The notes under the pieces: model-generated | What the model was told of the DNA's origin: nothing | What the model saw: the letters and a program-made list of their open reading frames with translations, nothing else | Databases searched by the model: none | Shown: positions 17,605-25,729 of the stretch, piece by piece | Position numbering within the stretch: the first letter of the stretch is position 1 | How the letters are laid out: every line of letters starts with the position of its first letter | Source of the DNA: Streptomyces sp. 35G-GA-8 | Lineage (GTDB): Bacteria; Actinomycetota; Actinomycetes; Streptomycetales; Streptomycetaceae | NCBI RefSeq assembly: GCF_023534745.1 | Contig: NZ_JAMHJQ010000002.1 | Location: 347,820 to 411,819 of the forward strand | Length of the DNA: 64,000 nucleotides | Direction: 5' to 3' | Translations under genes and position numbers: made by a program

Positions 17605-18392
17605 TGGCTACCCCGACCATGGACAAGCTGGAGGCGCTGGAGGCGGACTCCACCTCCTCGCATCTCATCGCGGTCACCTTCCGGATCCGCCGCTTCAACC
17701 CGGAGGTCTCCGCCGACGCCGAGTGGGAGGACTTCCGGATCGACATCGATCCGAAGGAGCGGGTACTCGACGCCCTCCACAAGATCAAGTGGGACATCGA
17801 CGGCACGCTCACCTTCCGGCGCTCCTGCGCGCACGGCATCTGCGGCTCCGACGCGATGCGGATCAACGGCCGTAACCGGCTGGCATGCAAGACGCTGATC
17901 AAGGACATCATCTCCACGGACAAGACCGGGGCCGTCAGCAAGCCGGTCACGATCGAGGCCATAAAGGGCCTCACGGTCCTCAAGGACCTGATCGTGGACA
18001 TGGACCCGTTCTTCCAGGCGTACCGCGATGTGATGCCCTTCCTCGTCACCAGCGGCAACGAGCCGACGCGTGAGCGGCTCCAGTCCGCCGAGGACCGCGA
18101 GCGCTTCGACGACACCACCAAGTGCATCCTGTGCGCGGCGTGCACATCGTCCTGCCCGGTCTTCTGGAACGACGGGCAGTACTTCGGCCCCGCCGCGATC
18201 GTGAACGCGCACCGCTTCATCTTCGACTCGCGTGACGAGGCCGGGGAGCAGCGCCTGGAGATCCTCAACGACAAGGACGGCGTGTGGCGTTGCCGTACGA
18301 CGTTCAACTGCACGGACGCCTGCCCGCGCGGTATCGAGGTCACGAAGGCGATCCAGGAAGTCAAGCGCGCGCTGATCACGCGCCGCTTCTGA
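17604..18392 (+). CDS. sdhB: Succinate dehydrogenase iron-sulfur subunit
   Basis: 262 residues. The N-terminal ferredoxin domain has the [2Fe-2S] cysteines in CAHGICGSDAM and RLAC. The C-terminal domain has CILCAACTSSCP and CTDACPRGI for the [4Fe-4S] and [3Fe-4S] clusters. It carries electrons from the FAD of SdhA to the quinone site in SdhCD. It is the last gene of the operon and is followed by a strong hairpin. Confidence 0.97.
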   Translation: MATPTMDKLEALEADSTSSHLIAVTFRIRRFNPEVSADAEWEDFRIDIDPKERVLDALHKIKWDIDGTLTFRRSCAHGICGSDAMRINGRNRLACKTLIKDIISTDKTGAVSKPVTIEAIKGLTVLKDLIVDMDPFFQAYRDVMPFLVTSGNEPTRERLQSAEDRERFDDTTKCILCAACTSSCPVFWNDGQYFGPAAIVNAHRFIFDSRDEAGEQRLEILNDKDGVWRCRTTFNCTDACPRGIEVTKAIQEVKRALITRRF

Positions 18393-18464
18393 GCGCCGCT
18401 TCCGAGCGCCGGGCCGGCGCTGGTTCGGTGCTGGTTCGATGCTGGGTCCCGGCCGGGGCCCGAG

Positions 18465-18503
18465 GGGCTCGTTTCTGTGGGCACGTCATACAGAAACGGG
18501 CCC
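18465..18503 (+). terminator. Terminator after sdhCDAB
   Basis: GGGCTCGTTTCTGT (18465-18478) pairs with ACAGAAACGGGCCC (18490-18503) with one G-T wobble and an 11-base loop. It is followed by TTCCTGTGT, 73 bases after the sdhB stop. Confidence 0.8.
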
Positions 18504-18559
18504 TTCCTGTGTCAGGATCGAGGCTGCCGACAAGCCCAGGGGAACGGGGAGATGACGAG

Positions 18560-19150
18560 ATGACTGAGCCCAATCCGTACGCGGACGGCGAGTACAAGTG
18601 GGGGCCGACGCCCGGCACTCCGCCGGGCAATCCGCCGACCGGCGCGCCGGGGGTACCGGAGTACGACTTCCCCAACCCGACGCTCGCCGACGGAGTGGCG
18701 GGCGCCCCCACCGCCGGCTACGGCTACCCCGGCGCCACCCCCGCCCCGGGCTACGGCTATCCGCAGTCCGGCGCGATGTCCCCGGTACCGACGGGCGCCA
18801 CCGGAACGCCGCTGGTGTCGATCGGTGACATCACGGTCGTGGGCGACTCGATCATCACCCCGTCGGGCACGCTCCCCCTGAGGGGTGCGGTCTGGAACGC
18901 GACGGACATGTCCCGCACGGAGGAGAAGATCCCGACGCACGCCATCATCCTGGCCATCGTCTTCTTCATCTTCTGTCTGCTGGGGCTGCTCTTCCTCCTG
19001 ATGAAGGAGAAGACGACGACGGGCTTCATCCAGGTCACGGTGACCAGCGGCGGCAGGCACCACTCGACGATGATCCCGGCCACCAACGCGGGCACGTTCC
19101 AGATGGTGATGGGCCAGATCAGCTACGCGCGGTCGATCAGCGCGATGTGA
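18560..19150 (+). CDS. Single-pass membrane protein with Pro/Gly/Tyr-rich N-terminus
   Basis: 196 residues. Residues 1-75 are low complexity with GYGYP repeats. A beta-rich segment follows (VSIGDITVVGDSIITPSGTLPLRG), then one strong membrane helix (AIILAIVFFIFCLLGLLFLLM), then a short C-terminal domain (TGFIQVTVTSGGRHHSTMIP). This looks like a conserved actinobacterial membrane protein of unknown function. The ATG at 18560 follows GGGGAG; it starts after the sdh terminator and probably has its own promoter. Confidence 0.8.
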   Translation: MTEPNPYADGEYKWGPTPGTPPGNPPTGAPGVPEYDFPNPTLADGVAGAPTAGYGYPGATPAPGYGYPQSGAMSPVPTGATGTPLVSIGDITVVGDSIITPSGTLPLRGAVWNATDMSRTEEKIPTHAIILAIVFFIFCLLGLLFLLMKEKTTTGFIQVTVTSGGRHHSTMIPATNAGTFQMVMGQISYARSISAM

Positions 19151-19202
19151 TCTCCCGTCCCTGGGACCACCGGGACCGGGGGGGGCGGCCGGGACCCCGA
19201 GC

Positions 19203-19325
19203 CGGCTGCCGACCTCGGGCGGGTGAGCCCTGCGGGGCGCGCGGGAGTGGAGTGGGGCGGCCCGGCACCGGCTCAGCGAGCTGGCGTGGGTGGGTAGTTG
19301 GGACTCATGCCCCGTGTCTGAGCGA
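19203..19325 (+). repeat. Partial third copy of the dispersed repeat
   Basis: This ~120-bp stretch (GCGGGGCGCGCGG, GGGGCGGCCCGGCACCGG, GGGACTCATGCCCC) matches the interior of the right arm (reverse complement of about 20085-20205) more closely than it matches the corresponding part of the left arm. Confidence 0.8.
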
Positions 19326-19383
19326 GGACTTCAGCTGCGGATCAGGACCAAGAGGTATCCGGGATGGGCCGGGGTCGGTCATG

Positions 19384-19832
19384 GCGGGTGGGGGCCGCCC
19401 CTTGGGTTTCAGTTTCGCGGTTGCGGGTCGGGCGTCAAGGGCGCTCCTTCGTCGCGTCGGCAAGCCGATGGGCTGCGCCCACCCTTGACACCCAACCCTC
19501 CACCGCAAGTGCAGCTTTGAGGGGGGCGGCCCGGGGGGAGGGGTCCCCGGGGGGCTGAGTTTGTGGGGCCGGTCCTTTCCCGGCCTGCGGCCCGGTGGGC
19601 GGTCTGCGCAGCAGTCGAATGGGGCGGCCCGACACCGGCAAAGCGACTGACGGTCGGGGAGTGGCCGGGACTCATGCCCCGCTGTGAGGGCCCGTTGTCG
19701 GATGACACCTGTCAGCCGAGGCGGACGGACCTGCCACCTGCACCCAATGTCCCAGTTTGGAAGGGGCTTTGGGGAGGGCTCCGGCGGGTCTTGCGTCCTG
19801 AGTTCGGTTAACCAGGCCCCATGACACATCAC
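19384..19832 (+). repeat. Left arm of a ~450-bp imperfect inverted repeat
   Basis: This arm runs from CGGGTGGGGGCCGCCCC through TTTCAGTTTCGCGGTTGCGG to ATGACACATCAC. The same order of blocks is found on the opposite strand at 19949-20400, with roughly 80 percent identity judged by eye and a 116-base spacer between the arms. Confidence 0.88.
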
Positions 19833-19948
19833 TCCCTCCGACCGGCCCAATCAGCACCTCACCAGCCACACCCGCCCCACCGCCCCAGGGCGCGTGAGCA
19901 GAGGGACAGGTGTGACCCATGGGGCGGCCAATGGGCCAGTCAGAGCCG

Positions 19949-20400
19949 GTGATGCGTCATGGGAACGACTTAACTGCACTCAGGACGCATGACCGGCCGG
20001 GGAGCCCCCAGAACAGCCCGCCAAACTGGGACATAGGGGGTGGCTTGCGGGTCCGTCCGCCTCCGTCGACAGGTGCAGGCGACAACGAGTCCGCACAGCG
20101 GGGCATGAGTCTCAACCACCCACTCACGCCTGCTCGCTGAGCCGGTGCCGGGCCGCCCCACTCCACTGCCGCGCGCCCCGCAGGGCCCACCAACCTGCGG
20201 TCGGGAACCGGCCCCTGGCACATGGGTGCTTCCCCGGGGACCCCTCCCCCGGGCCGCCCCCCTCAAAGCAGCACTTGCGGTGGAGGGGCGGGAGTCAAGG
20301 GTGAAGCGAAGCGGAATCGGCGAAGCCGACGCGACGAAGGAGCGCCCTTGACGCCCGACCCGCAACCGCGAAACTGAAACCCAGGGGCGGCCCCCACCCG
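19949..20400 (-). repeat. Right arm of a ~450-bp imperfect inverted repeat
   Basis: Read on the minus strand it reproduces the left arm from end to end. Nearly identical blocks include GGGTTTCAGTTTCGCGGTTG, GGCGCTCCTTCGTCGCGTCG, CTTTGAGGGGGGCGGCC, and CATGCCCCGCTGTG. Confidence 0.88.
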
Positions 20401-20458
20401 CATCCACACGTCCCGGCCCACCCCGACTACCCCTCGGCACGAACCCGCACCCGACCTC

Positions 20459-20569
20459 ACCGCATGCGCCTCTCCTCCGGCGGCGGGTGGCCGAAGATCC
20501 TCTCGAACAGAACAGCCGCCCGGGAAGTCCGCCGATCTGATCGCTACGCATCTGAAAGGGCTGAAGTAA
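20459..20569 (+). pseudogene. Possible 3' remnant of a regulator gene upstream of DUF397
   Basis: A frame ending in KSADLIATHLKGLK and a TAA overlaps the ATG of the DUF397 gene as TAATG, the coupled junction expected between two co-translated genes. No start or body of such a gene remains, because the repeat zone begins just upstream. DUF397 genes usually follow an XRE regulator, so this may be the tail of a disrupted partner. The assignment rests on position only. Confidence 0.3.
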
Positions 20570-20769
20570 TGGCCAGTGCGAACATGCTGTCCGTCGAGTG
20601 GCGGCGCAGCAGCTACAGCACCAACGGTGGGAACTGCGTGGAAATAGGCGACGGCATCGCCGACACCGTCCCCGTCCGCGACTCCAAGAACCCCACCGGC
20701 CCTATCCTCCTCGCGTCCCACACCTCCTGGACCGCCTTCCTCGCCCTCGCCAAGGCCACCACCGTCTGA
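20569..20769 (+). CDS. DUF397 protein
   Basis: 66 residues with the family pattern: VEWRRSSYSTNGGNCVEIGDG, then VPVRDSKNPTGPILL and a closing W-x-x-F (SWTAFLALAK). DUF397 proteins are small partners of XRE-type regulators in Streptomyces, the best known being near BldB-type and WhiJ-type loci; their action is not settled. Here the usual upstream XRE gene is missing and replaced by repeats. The ATG at 20569 follows GAAAGGG. Confidence 0.9.
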   Translation: MASANMLSVEWRRSSYSTNGGNCVEIGDGIADTVPVRDSKNPTGPILLASHTSWTAFLALAKATTV

Positions 20770-20823
20770 CCCTGCCGTCGCGCGCCGAATGTCAGCCGTC
20801 CGCCCTCCACACGGGAACGCCAG

Positions 20824-21159
20824 GTGAACCCCGCGAGTTCGCCTGACATGACGAGCACCCTGTTACAGATCGCAGGAGGCGCGGTCGCGCTGGGCGTGGC
20901 TGTGTTCCTCGCGGATCGCGTGCTGCTGTGGATGGAAAGGCGAGGCTGGGTCTACTGGCGCAAGCGCAAGGGCCTGTCCTCCATCGGCATGGACTTCGCC
21001 CAGGAGATCACTCCCGGGGCACAGGCCGCCAAGCACGCCATGGAGCAGGAGCGGGTGCGCAAGAACGTCAGGCCGGCGGACGAGCCGCCCTTCCGGATCG
21101 ACCTGGACGAGGGCGTGGTGCGCGTTCGTCGTACGGATCACGGCGGGCAGGGCCGGTAG
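20824..21159 (+). CDS. Small membrane-anchored protein (111 aa)
   Basis: A single N-terminal membrane segment (LLQIAGGAVALGVAVFLADRVLLWM) is followed by a basic patch (RRGWVYWRKRKG) and a charged cytoplasmic tail. Similar short proteins are found in many Streptomyces; function unknown. The GTG at 20824 gives 111 residues; the ATG at 20848 is equally possible and gives 103. Confidence 0.7.
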   Translation: MNPASSPDMTSTLLQIAGGAVALGVAVFLADRVLLWMERRGWVYWRKRKGLSSIGMDFAQEITPGAQAAKHAMEQERVRKNVRPADEPPFRIDLDEGVVRVRRTDHGGQGR

Positions 21160-21257
21160 AGCCCGCGCCGAATCCGTGGAGCGCGCGCTACGCGTACGGC
21201 GACGCCATGCGAAGGGGCGTGCGAAGCACTCCCTCCTCCGCATTAGGCTCGGTCGGT

Positions 21258-22022
21258 GTGACGGACAAGCTCAAGGCAGCGAAGACGGCGGCCAAGGCCC
21301 CGAGATCCCCGCTCCCCAAGAGCGAGCAGACCCGCACGCTCATCCTCGAAACCGCGCTCCGGCTCTTCCAGGAGCGCGGTTTCGACAGGACGACCATGCG
21401 GGCCATCGCCACGGAGGCCGGGGTCTCGGTCGGGAACGCGTACTACTACTTCTCGTCCAAGGAACATCTGGTCCAGGGCTTCTACGACCGGCTCGGCGCC
21501 GAACACCGGCTGGCCGCGCGGGCCGTGCTCGACCGGGAGACCGATCTGGAGGCACGGATGGCGGGCGTGCTGACGGTCTGGATCGATGTCGCGACGCCGT
21601 ACCACGAGTTCGCCGCGCAGTTCTTCAAGAACGCCGCCGACCCCGAGAGCCCGCTGAGCCCCTTCTCCCCCGAGTCGGAACACGCGCGCGACGCTGCCGT
21701 CGCCGTCCACCGCGAGGTGCTGGCCGGTTCCAAGGCGAAGGTCGCGGACGAACTGGCGGACCTGCTGCCGGAGTTGATGTGGCTGGCCCAGATGGGACTG
21801 GTCCTGTACTGGGTCTTCGACCGCTCCGAGGGCAGCGAGCGCTCACGCCGGCTCGCGGAGCGCGGCGCCCGGCTGACCAGCAGGGGCATCGCGCTCTCGC
21901 GGTTCCGGGCGCTGCGGCCGCTCGTACGGGAAGTGCATGAGCTGTTCGAGGACTTCCTGCCGGGGATGGCCGAGGTGGCCGCGACGCGCGCCTCCCGGAA
22001 GCCGACGACCGGCCCGAGCTGA
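21258..22022 (+). CDS. TetR-family transcriptional regulator
   Basis: 254 residues. The N-terminal DNA-binding domain is clear: TRTLILETALRLFQERGFDRTTMRAIATEAGVSVGNAYYYFSSKEHLVQGFYDRL (about 27-80). The C-terminal ligand-binding domain is helical and long (about 85-245). Its target and ligand are unknown; its neighbours on both sides are separate units. The GTG at 21258 is the most likely start. Confidence 0.92.
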   Translation: MTDKLKAAKTAAKAPRSPLPKSEQTRTLILETALRLFQERGFDRTTMRAIATEAGVSVGNAYYYFSSKEHLVQGFYDRLGAEHRLAARAVLDRETDLEARMAGVLTVWIDVATPYHEFAAQFFKNAADPESPLSPFSPESEHARDAAVAVHREVLAGSKAKVADELADLLPELMWLAQMGLVLYWVFDRSEGSERSRRLAERGARLTSRGIALSRFRALRPLVREVHELFEDFLPGMAEVAATRASRKPTTGPS

Positions 22023-22033
22023 CCGCCACGTCA

Positions 22034-22110
22034 GCAGCGTAAGCCCCCGCCCGTCGTCAGCCCCCGCCCGCCGTCAGCCCCAGCCGGCCGTCAGCCCAAG
22101 CCCGCCGTCT
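22034..22110. repeat. Short degenerate tandem repeat
   Basis: Units of the type GTCAGCCCCNGCC(C/G)GCC occur about four times in a row between the tetR stop and the stop of the convergent binding-protein gene. Confidence 0.6.
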
Positions 22111-22146
22111 CGGTCCGGATCGCCCCGCACCGGGCCCAGCCCGCCC

Positions 22147-23700
22147 TCACAGCCAGCCCAGCTGCCACAGCCGCCAGATCCCGGTCCCGTCCGACAGATA
22201 CTGCGCACCCGTGACATCACCGCTGCTCAGTACGTAGTCCTTCTTCTGCCACAGCGGCACCACCGGCACATCCTCGGCCACCACCTTCTGGATGGACCTG
22301 AAGTCCTGCGAGGCCCGGGCGCGTTCGCCGTACTGCTGCGTGGACTCGATCAGCCGGTCGACACGGTCGCTCACGTACCCCGTGCGCAGCGTGGAGTCCC
22401 GGCCGACCAGCGGCTGGATGAAGTTGTCCGGGTCCGGGAAGTCCGGGAGCCAGCCGACGGTGTACGCGTCGTACTGCCCGCTGGTGTAGCCCTTCTGGAA
22501 GGCCGTCCACTCCCGCTCCACGATCTTCACCTTGAACAGCCCGGTGGCCTCCAGCTGCTTGCGCAGCTCTGTCGCCTCCGGCGCGGCCGAGCCGCCGTCC
22601 GCGTGCGCGAGCGTGAAGGTCACCGGGGTCTCCACGCCCGCGTCCGACAGCAGTTCCCTGGCCCGCTTCACGTCCGGCTCCGGGTAGGTGTCGAAGAACG
22701 GCGTGGTGTGCGAGGTGATGCCCTGCGGGATGAGCGAGTAGAGCGGATCGACCGTCGAGGCATAGACATTGAAGGCGATCTTGGACCGGTCGACGATCGC
22801 GGCGACCGCCCGGCGTACCGCCTTGTCGGCCATCGCCGATCCCTCGCGCACATTGAAGACGAGGTTGCGGATCTCCGCGCTGTCGGCCTCGTTCATCCGG
22901 ATGTCGTCCTTGCTCGCGTCCAGCCCGGCGATCAGCGACGGCGGCAGCTGGCGGTGTGTGACATCGACCGTACGGGCCTTCCAGGCGGCGGCCAGCTCGG
23001 TGGACTTCTTGAAGTAGGTGATGTCCACCGGCCCGCCGAGCGCCGCGATCGCGCCCCGATACCGCGGGTTGGGCTCCAGCCGCGCCGAGGAGCCCGGCGC
23101 GTACGACTTCAGGACGTACGGCCCCGAGCCGTCGGTCACCGGGTCCGTGCGCAGCCCGTTCGCCGGGTAGCGGGTGTGGTCGACGATCGCGCCCGCTCCG
23201 GTGGCGACCTTCAGCGGGAACGTCGCGTCACGGGAGTCGAGGTGGAAGGTGACGGTCAGACCGTCCGCCTCGACCGACTTGAGCGTGGCGAAGAGGGACC
23301 CCGGACCGACGTCCGACTTGATGGCGAGCACACGGTCGAAGGAGTACTTGACGTCCTCTGCCGTGATCTTGTTGCCATTGGAGAACTGGAGATCGTCCCG
23401 CAACTCGCAGCGATAGGTCTGGAGTTCGGTCCCGACGAAACCGCAGGTGCGGGCGGCGTCCGGAACCGGCGTGACCGAACTGGGTTTGAACGTCAGCAGT
23501 GATTGGTAAATGTTGCTGAACAGCGCCCAGGATCCGGCGTCGTACGCGCCGGCCGGATCGAGCGAGGTGACCACGTCGGTCGTACCGACGGTGATCGCTT
23601 TCTGCTCGGTGTCGCGGGAGGGAAGCAGCTGCCAGCCGCCCACCCCCGCAATCACCAGCACAAGAGATGTGATGAGTATCCGAAGACGGATCGGCCGCAT
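22147..23700 (-). CDS. Peptide/nickel-type ABC transporter substrate-binding protein (SBP_bac_5)
   Basis: 517 residues. A single N-terminal hydrophobic segment (ILITSLVLVIAGVGGWQLL) without a lipobox Cys precedes the family 5 binding fold: VGTTDVVTSLDPAGAYDAGSWAL, then AEDVKYSFDRVL, then DAYTVGWLPDFPDPDN and VVPLWQKKDYVLS. Such proteins capture oligopeptides or related ligands for an ABC importer. No permease or ATPase gene is adjacent, so it is an orphan. The start at 23700 has GAGGGG eight bases upstream. Confidence 0.9.
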   Translation of the reverse strand: MRPIRLRILITSLVLVIAGVGGWQLLPSRDTEQKAITVGTTDVVTSLDPAGAYDAGSWALFSNIYQSLLTFKPSSVTPVPDAARTCGFVGTELQTYRCELRDDLQFSNGNKITAEDVKYSFDRVLAIKSDVGPGSLFATLKSVEADGLTVTFHLDSRDATFPLKVATGAGAIVDHTRYPANGLRTDPVTDGSGPYVLKSYAPGSSARLEPNPRYRGAIAALGGPVDITYFKKSTELAAAWKARTVDVTHRQLPPSLIAGLDASKDDIRMNEADSAEIRNLVFNVREGSAMADKAVRRAVAAIVDRSKIAFNVYASTVDPLYSLIPQGITSHTTPFFDTYPEPDVKRARELLSDAGVETPVTFTLAHADGGSAAPEATELRKQLEATGLFKVKIVEREWTAFQKGYTSGQYDAYTVGWLPDFPDPDNFIQPLVGRDSTLRTGYVSDRVDRLIESTQQYGERARASQDFRSIQKVVAEDVPVVPLWQKKDYVLSSGDVTGAQYLSDGTGIWRLWQLGWL

Positions 23701-23830
23701 GTGCAGTGCCCCTCTATCACGCCCACCCCTGACCGTGATGGCGCTCACCCAACCACACGGCATCCGCCGGCGGAAGAGAAACCACGGGCCTCACAGGCAA
23801 CGGTCGTGTTAAGTGTGCCGGGACAGGCGC

Positions 23831-23854
23831 GGGACAGGCCCCAGGGCCTGTCCC
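23831..23854 (-). terminator. Terminator after the metallophosphoesterase gene
   Basis: GGGACAGGCC and GGCCTGTCCC form a perfect 10-bp stem with a CCAG loop, ten bases beyond the stop codon on the minus strand. Confidence 0.75.
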
Positions 23855-23863
23855 GGCCGGGCT

Positions 23864-25288
23864 TCAGGCGCTCCGCGAGGCCAGTTGCACGATGGTGATG
23901 TCGGAGGGGGCACCGACCCTGACCGGCGGGCCCCAGGCGCCCGCGCCGCGCGACACATACAGCTGGGTGTCGCCGTACCGCTCCAGACCGGCCACGGTCG
24001 GATTGGCCAGACCCGCGAGAAGGTTGCCCGGCCACAGCTGGCCGCCGTGGGTGTGTCCGGAGAGCTGGAGGTCGACGCCGTAGCGCACGGCGTCGTCGAT
24101 GACGACGGGCTGGTGGGCGAGGAGTACGGACGCCCTGGCCCGGTCGCGGTCGTCGAGCGCCTTCGCGAAGTCGGGGCCCGCGCCCTCGCTCTCGCCCGCG
24201 ACGTCGTTGACCCCGGCGAGATCGAAGCCGGGGATCTCCACCCGCTCGTTCTCCAGCGGCCGGAGGCCCAGTTCACGGACGTGGTCGACCCAGGCGTCCG
24301 CGCCCGAGAAGTACTCGTGGTTGCCGGTCACGAAGAACGAGCCGTGCCGGGCCTTCAGACCGGCCAGGGGCTCGGCCGCCGGGCCCAGGTCCTGGACGCT
24401 GCCGTCCACCAGGTCACCGACGACGGCGATCAGATCGGGCTGGGCGGAGTTGATGGTGTCCACGATGCGCTGGGTGTGGCCGCGGCCCAGGATCGGTCCG
24501 AGGTGGATGTCGCTGACGACGGCGATACGGAAGCCATGGGCGCCGCGCGGCAGCTTGGCGAGCGGGACGGTGACGCGCTTGACGCGGGGGCCGCGCAGGA
24601 CGCCGTACGTGCCGTATCCGACGGTCGCGAGCGCGGCGGTGGCGGCCGCGCCGCCGACGACACGGGAGACGAACAGGCGGCGGGAGGGCGCGAGGTCGGG
24701 CGCGGGGTCGGGCGCGGTGGATGCGGTGGATGCGGTGGATGCGGTGGCCGGCGGTTCCGACGGATCCGAACCGCCGTCGGATATGCCCGTACCAGGACCC
24801 GCCGCAGGACTCGTGCCGGAACCCGCAGCAGGACTCGTACCGGCTCCCGGGCCCGAACCCGGGCCCGTGTCCGCACCGGCGCCCACCGGCGTACGTGCGA
24901 CGGCCTGCGCCCCTGCCTGCGCCTGCGTCTCCGCCCCCGCCGGGACCTCAGCCCCGGCCGACGCGTCCCGGCGCTCCAGCAGCCGCCGCAGCAGCGGCCG
25001 TACGGCCTCGCCCACCAGCAGCGCGAGCAGCAGGTAGAGCAGCGCCGCCAGCCACAGAAAGCCCGGCCAGGCCAGCATCTGCTGCGCCAGGAACGGCATC
25101 CCCGAGCGCCCCGAGACCACGGCGCCGACCGACAGTAACGGCAGCACGACCACGGCGACGGTGCCCAGCCGCCGGGCGAGGCCGCCTGGGCTGGTCGTGT
25201 CGCGCACCAGGCGCCGCCAGAGGTACCAGTGCGCCCCTGCCACCAGCGATACGGCGGCGAGCGCCCCCAGAACGATCACGACGACCAC
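23864..25288 (-). CDS. Membrane metallophosphoesterase (YkuE/YaeI-like)
   Basis: 474 residues. Three N-terminal membrane segments (about 1-110), then a low-complexity Ala/Gly/Pro linker, a further hydrophobic stretch (TAALATVGYGTYGVL), and a calcineurin-like phosphoesterase domain with all metal motifs: SDIHLG, GDLVDG, GNHEY, and SGHTHGGQLWP. Two metals should be bound. Relatives such as YaeI and YkuE act on membrane or wall components; the substrate here is unknown. The GTG at 25288 begins 11 bases after the SCO4848-like gene ends, so the two form one operon. Confidence 0.9.
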   Translation of the reverse strand: MVVVIVLGALAAVSLVAGAHWYLWRRLVRDTTSPGGLARRLGTVAVVVLPLLSVGAVVSGRSGMPFLAQQMLAWPGFLWLAALLYLLLALLVGEAVRPLLRRLLERRDASAGAEVPAGAETQAQAGAQAVARTPVGAGADTGPGSGPGAGTSPAAGSGTSPAAGPGTGISDGGSDPSEPPATASTASTASTAPDPAPDLAPSRRLFVSRVVGGAAATAALATVGYGTYGVLRGPRVKRVTVPLAKLPRGAHGFRIAVVSDIHLGPILGRGHTQRIVDTINSAQPDLIAVVGDLVDGSVQDLGPAAEPLAGLKARHGSFFVTGNHEYFSGADAWVDHVRELGLRPLENERVEIPGFDLAGVNDVAGESEGAGPDFAKALDDRDRARASVLLAHQPVVIDDAVRYGVDLQLSGHTHGGQLWPGNLLAGLANPTVAGLERYGDTQLYVSRGAGAWGPPVRVGAPSDITIVQLASRSA

Positions 25289-25299
25289 GAACAGGCCCC

Positions 25300-25566
25300 T
25301 TATCCCAGTTTTTCACGGTGTTCGCGCTGTTCGCTCCGGAGCGCGCGCACACTACGGAACCCGATGACGCCAACGGCCGTCCCCAGAAGAAAGGACACGA
25401 TGGCGAGCGTCAGGTGCACCCAGAAGTACCCCGTCGGATCACCGGCGTCGTCGAACGCGAGTCCGCTGCCGTCCTGCCACAGGTTCTTGACGAAAGTGAT
25501 CCAGATGAACCAGCTCCACACCCCGAACGCGAGCAGGAACCAGGACACGGGGCGGTTGAGCTTCAT
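25300..25566 (-). CDS. SCO4848-family small membrane protein
   Basis: 88 residues with two membrane helices (SWFLLAFGVWSWFIWITF and WVHLTLAIVSFLLGTAVGVI) joined by a loop with LAFDDAGDPTGYF, and a charged C-terminal tail. From memory this matches the actinobacterial SCO4848 family, which sits beside a D-alanyl-D-alanine carboxypeptidase gene, as here. Function unknown. The start at 25566 gives the normal family length. Confidence 0.82.
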   Translation of the reverse strand: MKLNRPVSWFLLAFGVWSWFIWITFVKNLWQDGSGLAFDDAGDPTGYFWVHLTLAIVSFLLGTAVGVIGFRSVRALRSEQREHREKLG

Positions 25567-25729
25567 GGATTCAGTATCACCGGCGCGTTCCAGGCGGCAG
25601 CAGCCGGGTCCGGAGGGCGGACGGCCGGGCCTGCACACGATGCGGTCATCCGCTACGCACACGCCGGTAATGGGTCCGATCAGCCCACCCGGGTCGGCAC
25701 CGGGGTCCGCGCCATGTACGTTTTCGATC

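Larger units (their letters stand above)
19151..20568. other. Gene-free zone dominated by repeats
   Basis: No convincing gene was found over about 1.4 kb. The space is filled by two facing ~450-bp repeat arms, an extra partial copy to their left, and a possible gene tail just before the DUF397 gene. The open frames on both strands share no coding signature and are not conserved between the repeat arms. Confidence 0.75.

Noticed and set aside
19290-20551. Open frames of 60-190 codons inside the inverted-repeat zone
   Set aside because: They occur in several frames on both strands, are not kept in frame between the repeat arms, and lack ribosome sites.
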